A DNA stretch of 21,852 nt, taken from positions 1-21,852 of the IMG/VR virus record IMGVR_UViG_3300044825_000156. One strand, 5' to 3'. The notes under the pieces are model-generated. The model made no database searches and was not told the DNA's origin. It worked only from the letters and a program-made list of their open reading frames with translations. Shown here one piece after another: positions 1 to 7,277 of the stretch; position 1 is the stretch's first letter; each line of letters starts with the position of its first letter. The translations under genes were made by a program, and so were the position numbers. Source of the stretch: a virus.

Positions 1-1648
1 CGCCAGTCGTGGCAGTTGTATCGTTACGATTGAGGCGGAATTTAAACTGCGCTTCAACATCAACATCTTCAAAAACCGATGAGAGGTCGTAGTCATAATC
101 AGTTGTACTCCCTTGCGTTACAGTGCGGAAGGCTGTGTCTGCTCCGTTTTCAGTACGGAAGATGTCAATGTCACCTTGCAGAGTTCCCTCGGTGCGTAGT
201 TTCAAACGCTTCCATGCCTTGTTCTCAAGGGTTTCGTAACGGATAATACCTGTGGTTATTTCACCTGACTCAACAAGTTCAGTTGCATGCTCAATAAACA
301 AACCATCACCGTTTACACAGAAAGCAACTCTGCCATCGCCAAGATTTGCAACGCCTTCTACCTTACCTGTTGCACCATCTGCATAAACATCTGTGGAGTA
401 TGCATAGGCACCATTTGTTAATGGCTGTGATAAGTCAACTCTATAGACACCAGAGTAGCCACCAACACCAGAGTTAACACCAGCAATAATGAATCTGCTA
501 TATGCGCTCATCTTATAGATGCCAAGATTTGATTCAAATATCAGTGGTCCATAAGACAGGTCGCCAACTTCGTTGGCAATAGCAATTCGCAAGCCTCTAC
601 TTGTACCAATAGCAATATAGGTGCCAAGGTATCCAAGTAAGCCAGTAATGTTTTCTCCACTAGGCAGTGTGATTACGCTGGTCATAGTGTTTAAACTGCC
701 ATCATTGGCAACAGTAATCTTGTAGACATTGCCTTGCTCACCAGAGAATCCACCGATGTAGATAGCAGCGCCAGCCTCGGTTACAGCCCTAAAGGTGTAG
801 CCAGTAGGCAGTGTGCTACTTCCATTAACTGCAGTAAGTGTGCTGAGGTTGATTGATGAGCCAGTGTTTCTGTTTATTTCATAGACAAATGTGCTTTGGT
901 TTGTATCATGAAAGGCTAAGATAAAACGATTCTTTACATAGGCAATAGTTCCTGCTTCGGCGTTTGCGGTGTTGATTGCATAGTCTTGATGTAAGGCAGG
1001 AGTGTTTTGTTCAAATGAATAGCGCCATACCTTAGTAGGGGTAACCATCATTAAGTCATTACCACCCATGGCTACTGCGATAATGTCCTCAGTAAGTGAA
1101 GTGTTGTTGACAATAGTAGTTTCTGAGTAGTCACTTACCCTGATACGCACAACGCGTGCTGCTTCAGTAGATGCATACTTGACCAGTATTAGATACTCAA
1201 CGCCATCAATGATGGTATTGAATACACGGCTATCGCCAGTGAACGCTTCTTGCAGAAAGGTTCTGCGCAGTAGCGAGATTTGTCCTGGAGTCCAAGGGTT
1301 GATACCAACAGATGAACTAAAGCGAAAGCGTGCTTCTTCAAGGCTACCAACGATTGGCTCTTGATAAGCGCTACCTGCTCCAAGGTGGAACGATGACTGG
1401 CTTCTAATCCAGTAGCCAGAGCCAGATAGTGACTGCTCACCTGGGTCGCGTAGTTGGTCAACACGGGCAGTTCTAAACTCTGCAGTCTGACGGCGATAAG
1501 GAGTGTTGTCTGTTATCGCTGCAATGAACGGCATACCGCCAATAGCGAAATCAAACTTGTATGTTGTTGGGTCGTAGTAAGTAGAGATGCGACCCGACAG
1601 GTCAATGATTACGCGTTCGGATATATCGGGTGGTCTGCTATCAGCCAC
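1..1648 (-). CDS. Long tail protein, beta-rich, C-terminus cut off by the window edge
   Basis: The reading frame is open from a GTG at 1648-1646 to the left edge, giving at least 549 residues. AGGA sits four bases before the GTG, and no ATG lies nearby. The protein begins MADSRPPDISERVIIDLSGR. Near residues 50-95 it has PYRRQTAEFRTARVDQLRDP, then PGEQSLSGSGYWIRSQSSFH, a segment I associate with minor tail proteins of actinophages and related environmental phages. The rest is beta-strand-rich and full of Gly/Asn/Ser/Thr, with repeated strand-turn-strand units such as YIGGFSGEQGNVYKITV and LGIYKMSAYSRFIIAGV, suggesting a propeller-like fold. I infer a structural tail or receptor-proximal protein. 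It follows the fibre genes and two tiny genes on the same transcript. A role like T7 gp12 (tail nozzle) is possible but only by position and fold guess. Confidence 0.85.
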   Translation of the reverse strand, partial: MADSRPPDISERVIIDLSGRISTYYDPTTYKFDFAIGGMPFIAAITDNTPYRRQTAEFRTARVDQLRDPGEQSLSGSGYWIRSQSSFHLGAGSAYQEPIVGSLEEARFRFSSSVGINPWTPGQISLLRRTFLQEAFTGDSRVFNTIIDGVEYLILVKYASTEAARVVRIRVSDYSETTIVNNTSLTEDIIAVAMGGNDLMMVTPTKVWRYSFEQNTPALHQDYAINTANAEAGTIAYVKNRFILAFHDTNQSTFVYEINRNTGSSINLSTLTAVNGSSTLPTGYTFRAVTEAGAAIYIGGFSGEQGNVYKITVANDGSLNTMTSVITLPSGENITGLLGYLGTYIAIGTSRGLRIAIANEVGDLSYGPLIFESNLGIYKMSAYSRFIIAGVNSGVGGYSGVYRVDLSQPLTNGAYAYSTDVYADGATGKVEGVANLGDGRVAFCVNGDGLFIEHATELVESGEITTGIIRYETLENKAWKRLKLRTEGTLQGDIDIFRTENGADTAFRTVTQGSTTDYDYDLSSVFEDVDVEAQFKFRLNRNDTTATTG

Positions 1649-1668
1649 TGTTTCCTACTTTCTTGTGT

Positions 1669-1797
1669 TTAAATAGATGTCCAGCCACGAATACTGCCGC
1701 CCTCAATAGGGCAGATGAATGGCAAGTGTTTGCCGTCTAGAATCCACTGACGATGGGCTGCATTGACAGCAGCCCAGTCAATATCATTACCAGCCAT
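1669..1797 (-). CDS. Small hypothetical protein (42 aa)
   Basis: The frame starts with ATG at 1797-1795 and ends with TAA at 1671-1669. It encodes MAGNDIDWAAVNAAHRQWIL followed by DGKHLPFICPIEGGSIRGWT and SI. TAGGAAT lies just before the ATG and overlaps the stop codon of the upstream 49-aa gene, giving an AGGA ribosome-binding site at short spacing. The gene fills most of the space between that gene and the long tail gene. I recognise no domain; the single Cys and the central Trp are the only notable residues. The tight spacing and compatible RBS are the main support. A tiny virion accessory or a tail-locus orphan are both possible. Confidence 0.55.
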   Translation of the reverse strand: MAGNDIDWAAVNAAHRQWILDGKHLPFICPIEGGSIRGWTSI

Positions 1798-1801
1798 ATT
1801 C

Positions 1802-1951
1802 CTACGAGATTGTGCCGTTTTCTTTGGCGGCTTCTAGTTCATCCCAAGTGCTTTTCAGCATTGACGTGAATTCGCCGTTGCCTCGGTCAATAATGACGTG
1901 TTCTGCTTTTGTTCCGTCAGTTAGTTCTACTTCAATAATTTCATAGTTCAT
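1802..1951 (-). CDS. Small tail-locus protein (49 aa)
   Basis: The ATG at 1951-1949 follows the TAA of the 375-aa fibre gene by one base, and the stop is TAG at 1804-1802. The protein starts MNYEIIEVELTDGTKAEHVI and then has IDRGNGEFTSMLKSTWDELE. The GNGEFTSM...T.DE segment looks familiar from small proteins that follow tail-fibre genes in cyanophages and other environmental phages, but I cannot name a family. The RBS is weak, so translation may rely on reinitiation from the fibre gene. It is acidic, with a predicted short beta hairpin and a C-terminal helix. A fibre-associated or assembly role is inferred from location only. Confidence 0.65.
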   Translation of the reverse strand: MNYEIIEVELTDGTKAEHVIIDRGNGEFTSMLKSTWDELEAAKENGTIS

Positions 1952-1952
1952 C

Positions 1953-3080
1953 TTATAACTCCGCACTCATTCCGATGTAAGCCGATGTGGAATTGTTTGC
2001 CCTGATAACCATTAGGGTTCCGCTGGTCAAGCCAGAACCACCAGTAGCATTAACTGTGCTGGTTGTCTTTCCTGCATAATCCAAAGTTAATCCTGTTATT
2101 CCTGAAGCAACCGATACAAAATCGCCAAGTCCTAAATTAGCAAAATCTAAAGATGTAGGTGCGACTCGCATTGGCACAGGATTATTGATTAACATCGTCG
2201 CGGTAGTTGTTGCCGTTGCTCTACCAAGTCCAAAAGGTTGATAGCCACTATCGCCACCAGAACGCCAGTAATACCTCTGGCAAGCGGCTAACTCGCCTTG
2301 AAGTGTGCTACTTGCTCTACGATAGGGCAGAGCGACAGAACCTTCATCTAGTTGAATACCAGTAACTTCTATAAAATCATTGGCACCAGCCGTTCCAGTG
2401 GGTGTGTATCCAATTTCAAGTCCAAGTTCCATAGCACTACTACTTACAGTTCCAGTAATTGAATAACGTGTCCAAGTAGATGTAGGAGTAATAGAGTTGT
2501 TTGCTGCAACAGTAGAAAAACCTGTAAAACCTGTATTGCCTAATTGTTGGTCAGTTCCAGTGCCAGAACCTAATGTAATATAAGCGTTTGAGCCGCCAGA
2601 ATAGTTAGCGCCGCTTCTTACATAGTAAGACAAGGTAACTGTTTTCCCAGCATAAGGTATTGAATCAGCAGTTTCTAAAGAATAAAATAATCTGACCCCA
2701 CTTGTGTTGGTATTTCCGCTATCTCTTTGCATACGAGCACAATAATTAAATCCTGCCAAGCCCGCTGATTGACGAGTCAATGTTGAGCCAGCGACAGCGC
2801 CTGGTCTAGCAAAAAACCATCTATCTGCTCCATAATATGGAGCCGTTCCATTAAAACTGGTTCCTCGCTGCCAAACGTCAAATGATGAATTAATTATAGG
2901 ATTACCTTTTGAATTACCAGATGTGTAACGGAGTCCTGTACTAGCGGCACTATCCGCGACAAGAGTGTCGCCGTTTGTGCCTACGGCTAGGACTGCAGCA
3001 TCGTTAGTGCCACTACCTACTACCAAGTCACCCTTGGCTCCTGGTGCGACAGCACCTGCTGTTGCTTTACTAATTCCCAT
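1953..3080 (-). CDS. Tail fibre or spike protein with carbohydrate-binding-like domain
   Basis: This 375-aa protein has an N-terminal module at about residues 13-55 (AKGDLVVGSG, then LAVGTNGDTLVADSAASTGL) shared with the two other fibres of the locus. Next comes a jelly-roll-like region, residues about 60-260, with NPIINSSFDVWQRGTSF, YYGADRWFF, a strand pair around VTLSYYVRSG, and IQLDEGSVALPYRRAS. That order is typical of CBM4/9-like sugar-binding domains on phage tail fibres. The segment LQGELAACQRYYWR follows, then a C-terminal beta region ending AYIGMSAEL, probably the trimeric receptor-binding tip. It would act outside the cell in host-surface recognition. Its RBS (GGAGGT) is embedded in the end of the upstream 87-aa gene. 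Family assignment comes from motif recognition only. Confidence 0.85.
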   Translation of the reverse strand: MGISKATAGAVAPGAKGDLVVGSGTNDAAVLAVGTNGDTLVADSAASTGLRYTSGNSKGNPIINSSFDVWQRGTSFNGTAPYYGADRWFFARPGAVAGSTLTRQSAGLAGFNYCARMQRDSGNTNTSGVRLFYSLETADSIPYAGKTVTLSYYVRSGANYSGGSNAYITLGSGTGTDQQLGNTGFTGFSTVAANNSITPTSTWTRYSITGTVSSSAMELGLEIGYTPTGTAGANDFIEVTGIQLDEGSVALPYRRASSTLQGELAACQRYYWRSGGDSGYQPFGLGRATATTTATMLINNPVPMRVAPTSLDFANLGLGDFVSVASGITGLTLDYAGKTTSTVNATGGSGLTSGTLMVIRANNSTSAYIGMSAEL

Positions 3081-3082
3081 AG

Positions 3083-3346
3083 TTAGTTACCTCCAAGGAG
3101 TAGTCTGGCTTCATCTTCTGTGATGCCTAGTTTGTCTAGTAGGGCTTGGCGCTTGGCTGCTGCTTCGGCTACCTTTGCTTCTTCTGCTGCCTTTACTTGT
3201 AGGTGTGCTGCTTCAAGTTCTTCCCAAGTAGGGGCATCGCCATCTAGGACATCCCATTTAATTGTTGAATAATCATTGTTATCAAAAGAAAATTCAGCAT
3301 TTGGCTTTAAATGTTTGATGGCTTTTACTATGTCAATAGCGTTCAT
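3083..3346 (-). CDS. XkdW-like small tail protein, paralogue of the 88-aa gene
   Basis: This 87-aa protein begins MNAIDIVKAIKHLKPNAEF, followed by FDNNDYSTIKWDVLDGDAP, then a charged Ala/Glu/Lys helix and the tail LLDKLGITEDEARLLLGGN. An N-terminal 'PNAEF....D.Y..I.W' segment is what I know from the XkdW family of small tail-associated proteins in prophages. The C-terminal helix plus LGIT/LGLT-GGN ending is shared with the 88-aa gene at 4207-4473, so the two are paralogues. Each directly precedes a fibre gene, which suggests a fibre-assembly or attachment role (inference). Its ATG overlaps the stop of the 286-aa fibre as TAATG. Confidence 0.8.
   Translation of the reverse strand: MNAIDIVKAIKHLKPNAEFSFDNNDYSTIKWDVLDGDAPTWEELEAAHLQVKAAEEAKVAEAAAKRQALLDKLGITEDEARLLLGGN
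3089..3094 (-). promoter_or_regulatory. Shine-Dalgarno inside the end of the 87-aa gene
   Basis: On the minus strand GGAGGT is read as the Gly-Gly codons that end the upstream protein (GGA GGT AAC TAA) and lies eight bases before the ATG of the 375-aa fibre. The same sequence therefore serves as coding DNA and as the fibre's ribosome-binding site. Confidence 0.75.
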
Positions 3347-3364
3347 TATGCACCTATTTCTAAA
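3344..3364. repeat. 21-bp direct repeat at a fibre/small-protein junction, copy 1
   Basis: The 21 bases starting CATTATGCACCTATTTC are identical to those at 4471-4491. Both copies cover the TAATG stop/start overlap between a fibre gene ending in EIGA and an XkdW-like gene. This supports duplication or recombination of the whole cassette. Confidence 0.85.
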
Positions 3365-4206
3365 GCAACGATTGAACTACTTGCACTCAGATACTGAGCA
3401 TAAACTGTGCTGGTATTTAGCGTAGTATTTACTTTTGCTTGTGTTTTATATGTTGTGGCAGAAGTTGTTGCTGGGGAATCTAAATAAGCCATTGAATGAG
3501 AAGCACCATAATAGGCATCTGTCCAACCAGTACCTTCAGCAATTATCCCAATATTTCCTGAACCCAAAACACCATAAACTTCGCTCGCACCTCTCATTAA
3601 TCTAAAACCGCCTGCCGCTGCCTTATTATTTCTGAAAAACATCAATTGCTGCGACACTAAAATCAAAACTTTACTTGAACTAGAACTAGGAGTAATTGTG
3701 ACGCTTAGCCCCGTATCAGTTGGAGTTGTAGAAGCAATTGAAGTTTCGGTGCTATAAACGGAACTAACAACCTGTAAAACTTTTCCACCAGCAGCCCATT
3801 TAAGTCCAGTAGTTGCAGTTGAGTCGGCAGTCAATACCTGTCCATTGGTACCTACTGCCAATACTGCTGGTGTTGATGCAGCAGATGCCGAAAGTAGGGA
3901 ACCCTTAGCGGTGAATTGACCCTTGCTGATTGCATCAGTTAGCGGTACTAACTCTTGAGCAAAGACCTCAATGATGTCACCAGCGATGGTCGCATCAGTC
4001 AAGGTAATGCTTGTGCCATTGGTGGCTGTGTAGTCATTGCCACGAGATAGAAGCACACCGTTGCGGTATACCTGCTCATAGCCAACTGAATAAACTAGAG
4101 ATACCGAGTTGTCGTCTAGTCCAGACAGGCTGGTAGTACCAGCGCTAGGTGCCTTAGACCAGCGAGTAGTCAGTACTGGTGTAGTACCTATTCTTCCTGT
4201 TGCCAT
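3346..4206 (-). CDS. Modular tail fibre protein (286 aa)
   Basis: Residues 1-90 contain a beta module (YSVGYEQVYRNGVLLSRGND, then ITLTDATIAGDIIEVFAQE) that I recognise as a common phage fibre unit. Residues about 95-150 hold the shared KGSLLS...LAVGTNGQVLTADSTATTGLKW module. Residues about 142-286 are paralogous to the C-terminal half of the 202-aa fibre: KVLQVV, TPSSSSSKVLILVSQ, LMRGASEVYG, YLDSPATTSATTYKTQ and the terminal LEIGA match piece by piece. The protein is likely an extracellular virion component for host recognition. The ATG follows the 88-aa gene stop directly, with GGGAGGA at good spacing. Sequence between conserved blocks differs strongly from the 202-aa copy, as expected for receptor-binding parts under diversification. 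Confidence 0.85.
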   Translation of the reverse strand: MATGRIGTTPVLTTRWSKAPSAGTTSLSGLDDNSVSLVYSVGYEQVYRNGVLLSRGNDYTATNGTSITLTDATIAGDIIEVFAQELVPLTDAISKGQFTAKGSLLSASAASTPAVLAVGTNGQVLTADSTATTGLKWAAGGKVLQVVSSVYSTETSIASTTPTDTGLSVTITPSSSSSKVLILVSQQLMFFRNNKAAAGGFRLMRGASEVYGVLGSGNIGIIAEGTGWTDAYYGASHSMAYLDSPATTSATTYKTQAKVNTTLNTSTVYAQYLSASSSIVALEIGA

Positions 4207-4473
4207 TTAGTTTCCTCCCAATCCAAGGGCTTTCAAATCATCTGCTGTCAGTCCAAGGGCTGTCAACTTTGCTTCGGCTGCTGCTTTCTTTCCTGCTGCT
4301 TCTGCATCCTGCTCTGCTTTCCAGGCATCGTATTGTGCAAAGCCTGCCTCGTATTCTGCTTTAGTGCAACGCGGTCTGTCGTCAACCCAAGTAATTGAAT
4401 CAAAATCATCTCCAATTAAAATCCAACCGCCTTGTGGACAAAGCATTTCCATTACTTCAAAACCTTTAGCCAT
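4207..4473 (-). CDS. XkdW-like small tail protein, paralogue of the 87-aa gene
   Basis: This 88-aa protein begins MAKGFEVMEMLCPQGGWILI, followed by GDDFDSITWVDDRPRCTKAE, then an Ala/Lys/Glu-rich helix and the ending LTALGLTADDLKALGLGGN. It aligns by eye with the 87-aa gene: D-D/Y-x-x-I-x-W in the N-terminal half, a Glu-rich helix, and the same L-G-[IL]-T...L-G-G-N end. The start overlaps the stop of the 202-aa fibre (TAATG), and the Gly-Gly-Asn end supplies the next gene's RBS. I infer that it helps fold, attach or trimerise the neighbouring fibre. It could also be a virion component itself. Confidence 0.8.
   Translation of the reverse strand: MAKGFEVMEMLCPQGGWILIGDDFDSITWVDDRPRCTKAEYEAGFAQYDAWKAEQDAEAAGKKAAAEAKLTALGLTADDLKALGLGGN
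4213..4219 (-). promoter_or_regulatory. Shine-Dalgarno inside the end of the 88-aa gene
   Basis: GGGAGGA on the minus strand spans the last Gly codons of the 88-aa gene (GGA GGA AAC TAA) and ends six bases before the ATG of the 286-aa fibre. It parallels the arrangement at 3089-3094. Confidence 0.75.
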
Positions 4474-4491
4474 TATGCACCTATTTCTAAA
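4471..4491. repeat. 21-bp direct repeat at a fibre/small-protein junction, copy 2
   Basis: This is the exact second copy of the repeat at 3344-3364, spanning the junction of the 202-aa fibre and the 88-aa gene. Only the last codons of the fibre and the start codon of the small gene are included, so coding constraint alone does not force identity. Confidence 0.85.
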
Positions 4492-5081
4492 AGCGTAATT
4501 GTAGACATTTCGTTATTTTGTTGGACTTGAACATTTGTAGTATTCAGGTCATTTCTAAATTGTGTTTTATATGTTGTTGCTGATGTTGTAGCAGGAGAAT
4601 CTAAATATGTGACACCTTGACTACCAACCGTGTTATCTAAATTACTTCCTGTCCAACCTGTATAACCAGCAAAATACGAAATTTCCGTAGCGCCGCGTAA
4701 AAGCCTCATTACAACAGCGTTGCCTGCATTGGATGTTCTTTTAGCAACACCATTTTGTGTCACAATAACTAATACTTTTGAAGAAGTAGAACTTGGAGTA
4801 ATAGTTGCAGTTAAACCTGTATCAGCATAAACATTTGTTCCATTTGTTACAAGTGTTGAATAAGTACCTTGTACCACCTGTAACAATTTCCCACCAGCAG
4901 CAGGAGTAGCCCACTTAAGTCCAGTCGCCGTACTAGAGTCCACAGTGAGGACTTGGTTAGCGCTACCAACAGCCAGCCTTGCTGGTGTATCTGCTGCTGT
5001 GGCTACAATCAAGTCACCCTTAGCATCAAGGATAGTAGGCTGAATTGCGGTATCACCCGCACCTAATCTTCCTGTTGACAT
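4473..5081 (-). CDS. Modular tail fibre protein (202 aa)
   Basis: After a short N-terminus (MSTGRLGAGDTAIQPTI) comes the module DAKGDLIVATAADTPARLAV followed by NQVLTVDSSTATGLKWATP, a widespread phage-fibre unit present in all three modular fibres here. The C-terminal domain, residues about 62-202, is a beta sandwich-like segment with KLLQVVQGTYST, TPSSTSSKVLVIVTQNG, MRLLRGATEISY, YLDSPATTSATTYKTQF and the end LLEIGA, and it is paralogous to the 286-aa protein. It likely forms part of the adsorption apparatus. The ATG follows the stop of the 109-aa gene by two bases and has only a weak RBS, so coupling is likely. Confidence 0.85.
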   Translation of the reverse strand: MSTGRLGAGDTAIQPTILDAKGDLIVATAADTPARLAVGSANQVLTVDSSTATGLKWATPAAGGKLLQVVQGTYSTLVTNGTNVYADTGLTATITPSSTSSKVLVIVTQNGVAKRTSNAGNAVVMRLLRGATEISYFAGYTGWTGSNLDNTVGSQGVTYLDSPATTSATTYKTQFRNDLNTTNVQVQQNNEMSTITLLEIGA

Positions 5082-5083
5082 AT

Positions 5084-5413
5084 TTACGACAACTCGCTTC
5101 CATAGGCATTGAAGGACATATTGGCAGATGAGGCATATACAGTCACAACATCAGTATCACCAAGTGTTAGTCCAAGGGTTAAGGTATCTGTTGTATTAGC
5201 AGGTAGGCTTACATCATAAGCGACATAATGCTGTGCTGCTAGAGATGCTCCGTCTGGGCGTACTGCAATGCGGTAGGTACCAGCAGTTGCTGCCTGATTA
5301 CAGACTGTAATTGTGCTAACAATAGTCTGTGTAGTTGACGGTACTGTGTAGAGGGTTGTTGCTGTTGTTGCCGATGGGTTTGATTGCCCAAGGACTTTAT
5401 AGGTTGTTGGCAT
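5084..5413 (-). CDS. Small beta-sandwich tail or virion protein (109 aa)
   Basis: The protein starts MPTTYKVLGQSNPSATTATT, continues with LYTVPSTTQTIVSTITVCNQ, and includes YRIAVRPDGASLAAQHYVAY and VVTVYASSANMSFNAYGSEL. It looks closely like a small protein family I know from cyanophage and environmental phage tail loci (MPTTYKVLGQ...LYTVP...IAVRP...GSE), whose biochemical role is not known to me. The pattern is all-beta with alternating hydrophobic and Thr/Ser residues and no charged helix. A strong AAGGAGA lies five bases before the ATG in the 14-nt gap after the 613-aa fibre. A fibre-tip, decoration or baseplate-associated role is possible. Confidence 0.8.
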   Translation of the reverse strand: MPTTYKVLGQSNPSATTATTLYTVPSTTQTIVSTITVCNQAATAGTYRIAVRPDGASLAAQHYVAYDVSLPANTTDTLTLGLTLGDTDVVTVYASSANMSFNAYGSELS

Positions 5414-5427
5414 TTATTTCTCCTTAG

Positions 5428-7269
5428 TTACATTCCACCGAGCATCAACGCGGTTGGTGTTGGGTCTGTTGTAATGACTGCCCACGAAGCGGTTGTTCCG
5501 TCTGTGGTCAAATATTTTCCTGAGTTTCCAGTCTGTGATGGTAGAGCATCTACAGTTGCCCACGATGCAACACTACCATTGGTAGTCAAGTATTTACCTG
5601 ACTGGCTTGCTTGGCTAGGTACTACATATACGCTAGTGGTATCAAGGTTAAGGGTTACATTGCCTGATGTGCCACCACCGCTAAGTCCTGTACCAGCAGT
5701 AACTCCAGTGATGTCACCAGTAGTTGTAAATACCTGCCATGCAGAACTTGTTGCGTTCCAGACATACATGTTTCCATCGGAAGTGTCATAATAAATAACA
5801 CCTGCGGTTAATGGGTTGCCATCATTGTCTACTGTTGGTGGTGTTGACTTTGGACCAAGGTAACGGTCATCAAAGGAGTCCCATGCAGCCTCTGCAGATG
5901 TAGCGCTAGATGCAGCGCTTGTAGCAGATGTTGCTGCTGCGGTTGCACTATTGGCTGCTGAGGTAGCAGAAGTGGCTGCATTGGTTTCTGATGTAGCAGC
6001 AGCACTTGCTGAATTAGAAGCACTTGTTGCACTGGTTGCAGCACTGGTAGCCGATGTTGCAGCACTTGATGCGGAGGTAGCAGCAGCACTAGCGCTATTG
6101 GCTGAGGCTGTTGCACTGTTGGCTGCGCTTGTGGCTGAAGTTGCTGCAGCAGTTGCTGAGTTAGCAGCGTTTGTTTCACTTGAAGCAGCAGCCGTTGCAC
6201 TGGCTGCAGCACTGGTTGCATAGCCTGCGATTGTTGCTACGGATGCAGCAGCAGTTGTTGCAGAAGCAGCAGCGCTGGTTGCTGATGTGGCTGCAGCCGA
6301 TGCGCTTGTAGCAGCGCTTGTAGCGCTGGTAGCAGCAGCAGTAGCAGAATTAGATGCGCTAGTCGCGCTTGTTGCAGCAGAGGTTGCACTCGTTGCTGCT
6401 GCGCTGGCACTACTAGCAGATGCTGTAGCACTATTCGCAGCAGATGTGGCTGATGTCGCTGCTGCTGTAGCAGAGTTAGAGGCTGAGGTAGCAGATGTTG
6501 CTGCTGCTGCAGCAGAGGCTGCTGCTTGTGCAACACCGCTACTAACGCCAGTGTCTACATAATTTTTAGTGGCTGCATCTTGTGCTGATGTTGGGTCGCC
6601 AAGACCAGTAATTTTATATGTTGCAGCAGCAAGGTTTGAGCCAAGAGTTTTATTAGATAAGGTTTGGCTGGCATCTGCAATAACTACAGTTCCTGAAGTA
6701 TTTGGAAGTGTGATATTTCTATCTGCTGTTGGGTCCTCAACATTTAATGTTGTTTCAAAACCATTATCTGTTGCGCCTTCAAAATGCAGACCAGTAGAAC
6801 CGATTGTTTTATTAGTGAGGGTTTGCTCTTTGGTTGTACCTACAATGACACCATCGCCAGTGGCAATACCGTGAACATGTGTTTGGTTAGCAGCAGTAAG
6901 GATTGCCTCGTCAATGTCATAGCCACGAGCAGCAATGTGGTTTTCTGATTCACGGAAGTCACGACCAGATACACCATGGCGAACCACCGCACCAGCAGAG
7001 TGGGCTACAGCCTGTGTATTGTCAGAGCCACGAGTGACAGTAAGAGTTGTGCTTGTACCGCTTGTGACTGTAATGACTTCTTCTTTAGAAGTGTCAGGGT
7101 CAACGATGAGCGTGTACGGAAATGATGTCGGGAATCCGCTAATGGATGCGACAATGAATGATGTGTATGACTGCCCCTGCGACTGTGCGGGGATAGATGC
7201 TTGGAGCGAGGTTTCTACTGCGGTTGAGGAGTAGTACCGCGCTGGTGAGCCTGGGTCGCCTGCTGCCAT
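5428..7269 (-). CDS. Long tail fibre with Ala/Ser/Thr heptad shaft (613 aa)
   Basis: Residues 1-110 form a virion-anchoring-like N-terminus with SYTSFIVASISGFPTSFPYT, EEVITVTSGTSTTLTVTRGS, AVAHSAGAVVRHGVSGRDF. Residues about 150-245 contain TLTNKTIGSTGLHFEGATDN, DRNITLPNTSGTVVIADASQ, TLSNKTLGSNL and DAATKNYVDTGV, all common fibre motifs. Residues 249-458 are 30 seven-residue repeats. Then come WDSFDDRYLGPKSTPPTVDN, VIYYDTSDGNMYVWN and two copies of a GKYLTT[ND]G..ASWA unit near the C-terminus. The heptad shaft resembles that of the lambda side-tail fibre (SETNA/SATSA repeats) and probably forms an elongated trimeric rod. The start follows the 297-aa gene by eight bases with AAGG before the ATG. 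The role in host adsorption is inferred. Confidence 0.9.
   Translation of the reverse strand: MAAGDPGSPARYYSSTAVETSLQASIPAQSQGQSYTSFIVASISGFPTSFPYTLIVDPDTSKEEVITVTSGTSTTLTVTRGSDNTQAVAHSAGAVVRHGVSGRDFRESENHIAARGYDIDEAILTAANQTHVHGIATGDGVIVGTTKEQTLTNKTIGSTGLHFEGATDNGFETTLNVEDPTADRNITLPNTSGTVVIADASQTLSNKTLGSNLAAATYKITGLGDPTSAQDAATKNYVDTGVSSGVAQAAASAAAAATSATSASNSATAAATSATSAANSATASASSASAAATSATSAATSATSASNSATAAATSATSAATSASAAATSATSAAASATTAAASVATIAGYATSAAASATAAASSETNAANSATAAATSATSAANSATASANSASAAATSASSAATSATSAATSATSASNSASAAATSETNAATSATSAANSATAAATSATSAASSATSAEAAWDSFDDRYLGPKSTPPTVDNDGNPLTAGVIYYDTSDGNMYVWNATSSAWQVFTTTGDITGVTAGTGLSGGGTSGNVTLNLDTTSVYVVPSQASQSGKYLTTNGSVASWATVDALPSQTGNSGKYLTTDGTTASWAVITTDPTPTALMLGGM
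5896..6525 (-). repeat. 30 tandem 21-bp units encoding Ala/Ser/Thr heptads
   Basis: Residues 249-458 of the fibre split into 30 consecutive heptads without a single register slip. Typical units are AATSATS, AANSATA, ASNSATA, SASSASA and AATSETN. The middle of the array has degenerate units (AAASVAT, IAGYATS). At DNA level the period is 21 bp with varied synonymous codons, so it is not a recent exact tandem duplication. It probably makes a thin multimeric shaft. Confidence 0.9.
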
Positions 7270-7277
7270 TTTCTACC

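Noticed and set aside
1189-1464. 91-aa minus-strand frame
   Set aside because: It is out of frame inside the long partial tail gene, which has a better start, RBS, and recognisable motifs.
5896-6525. CRISPR array or microsatellite
   Set aside because: The 21-bp periodicity is purely coding (in-frame heptads), units are not identical, and no spacers exist.
5829-6536. Minus-strand Gln/Leu-rich frames of about 100-130 aa
   Set aside because: They are out-of-frame readings of the same repeat inside the 613-aa fibre, with no independent RBS or conserved motif.
5951-6562. Two plus-strand frames of about 90 aa opposite the fibre heptads
   Set aside because: They are the antisense image of a 21-bp Ala/Ser/Thr repeat, which stays open in several frames. 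They have no RBS and only low-complexity Ala/Val/Leu sequence.
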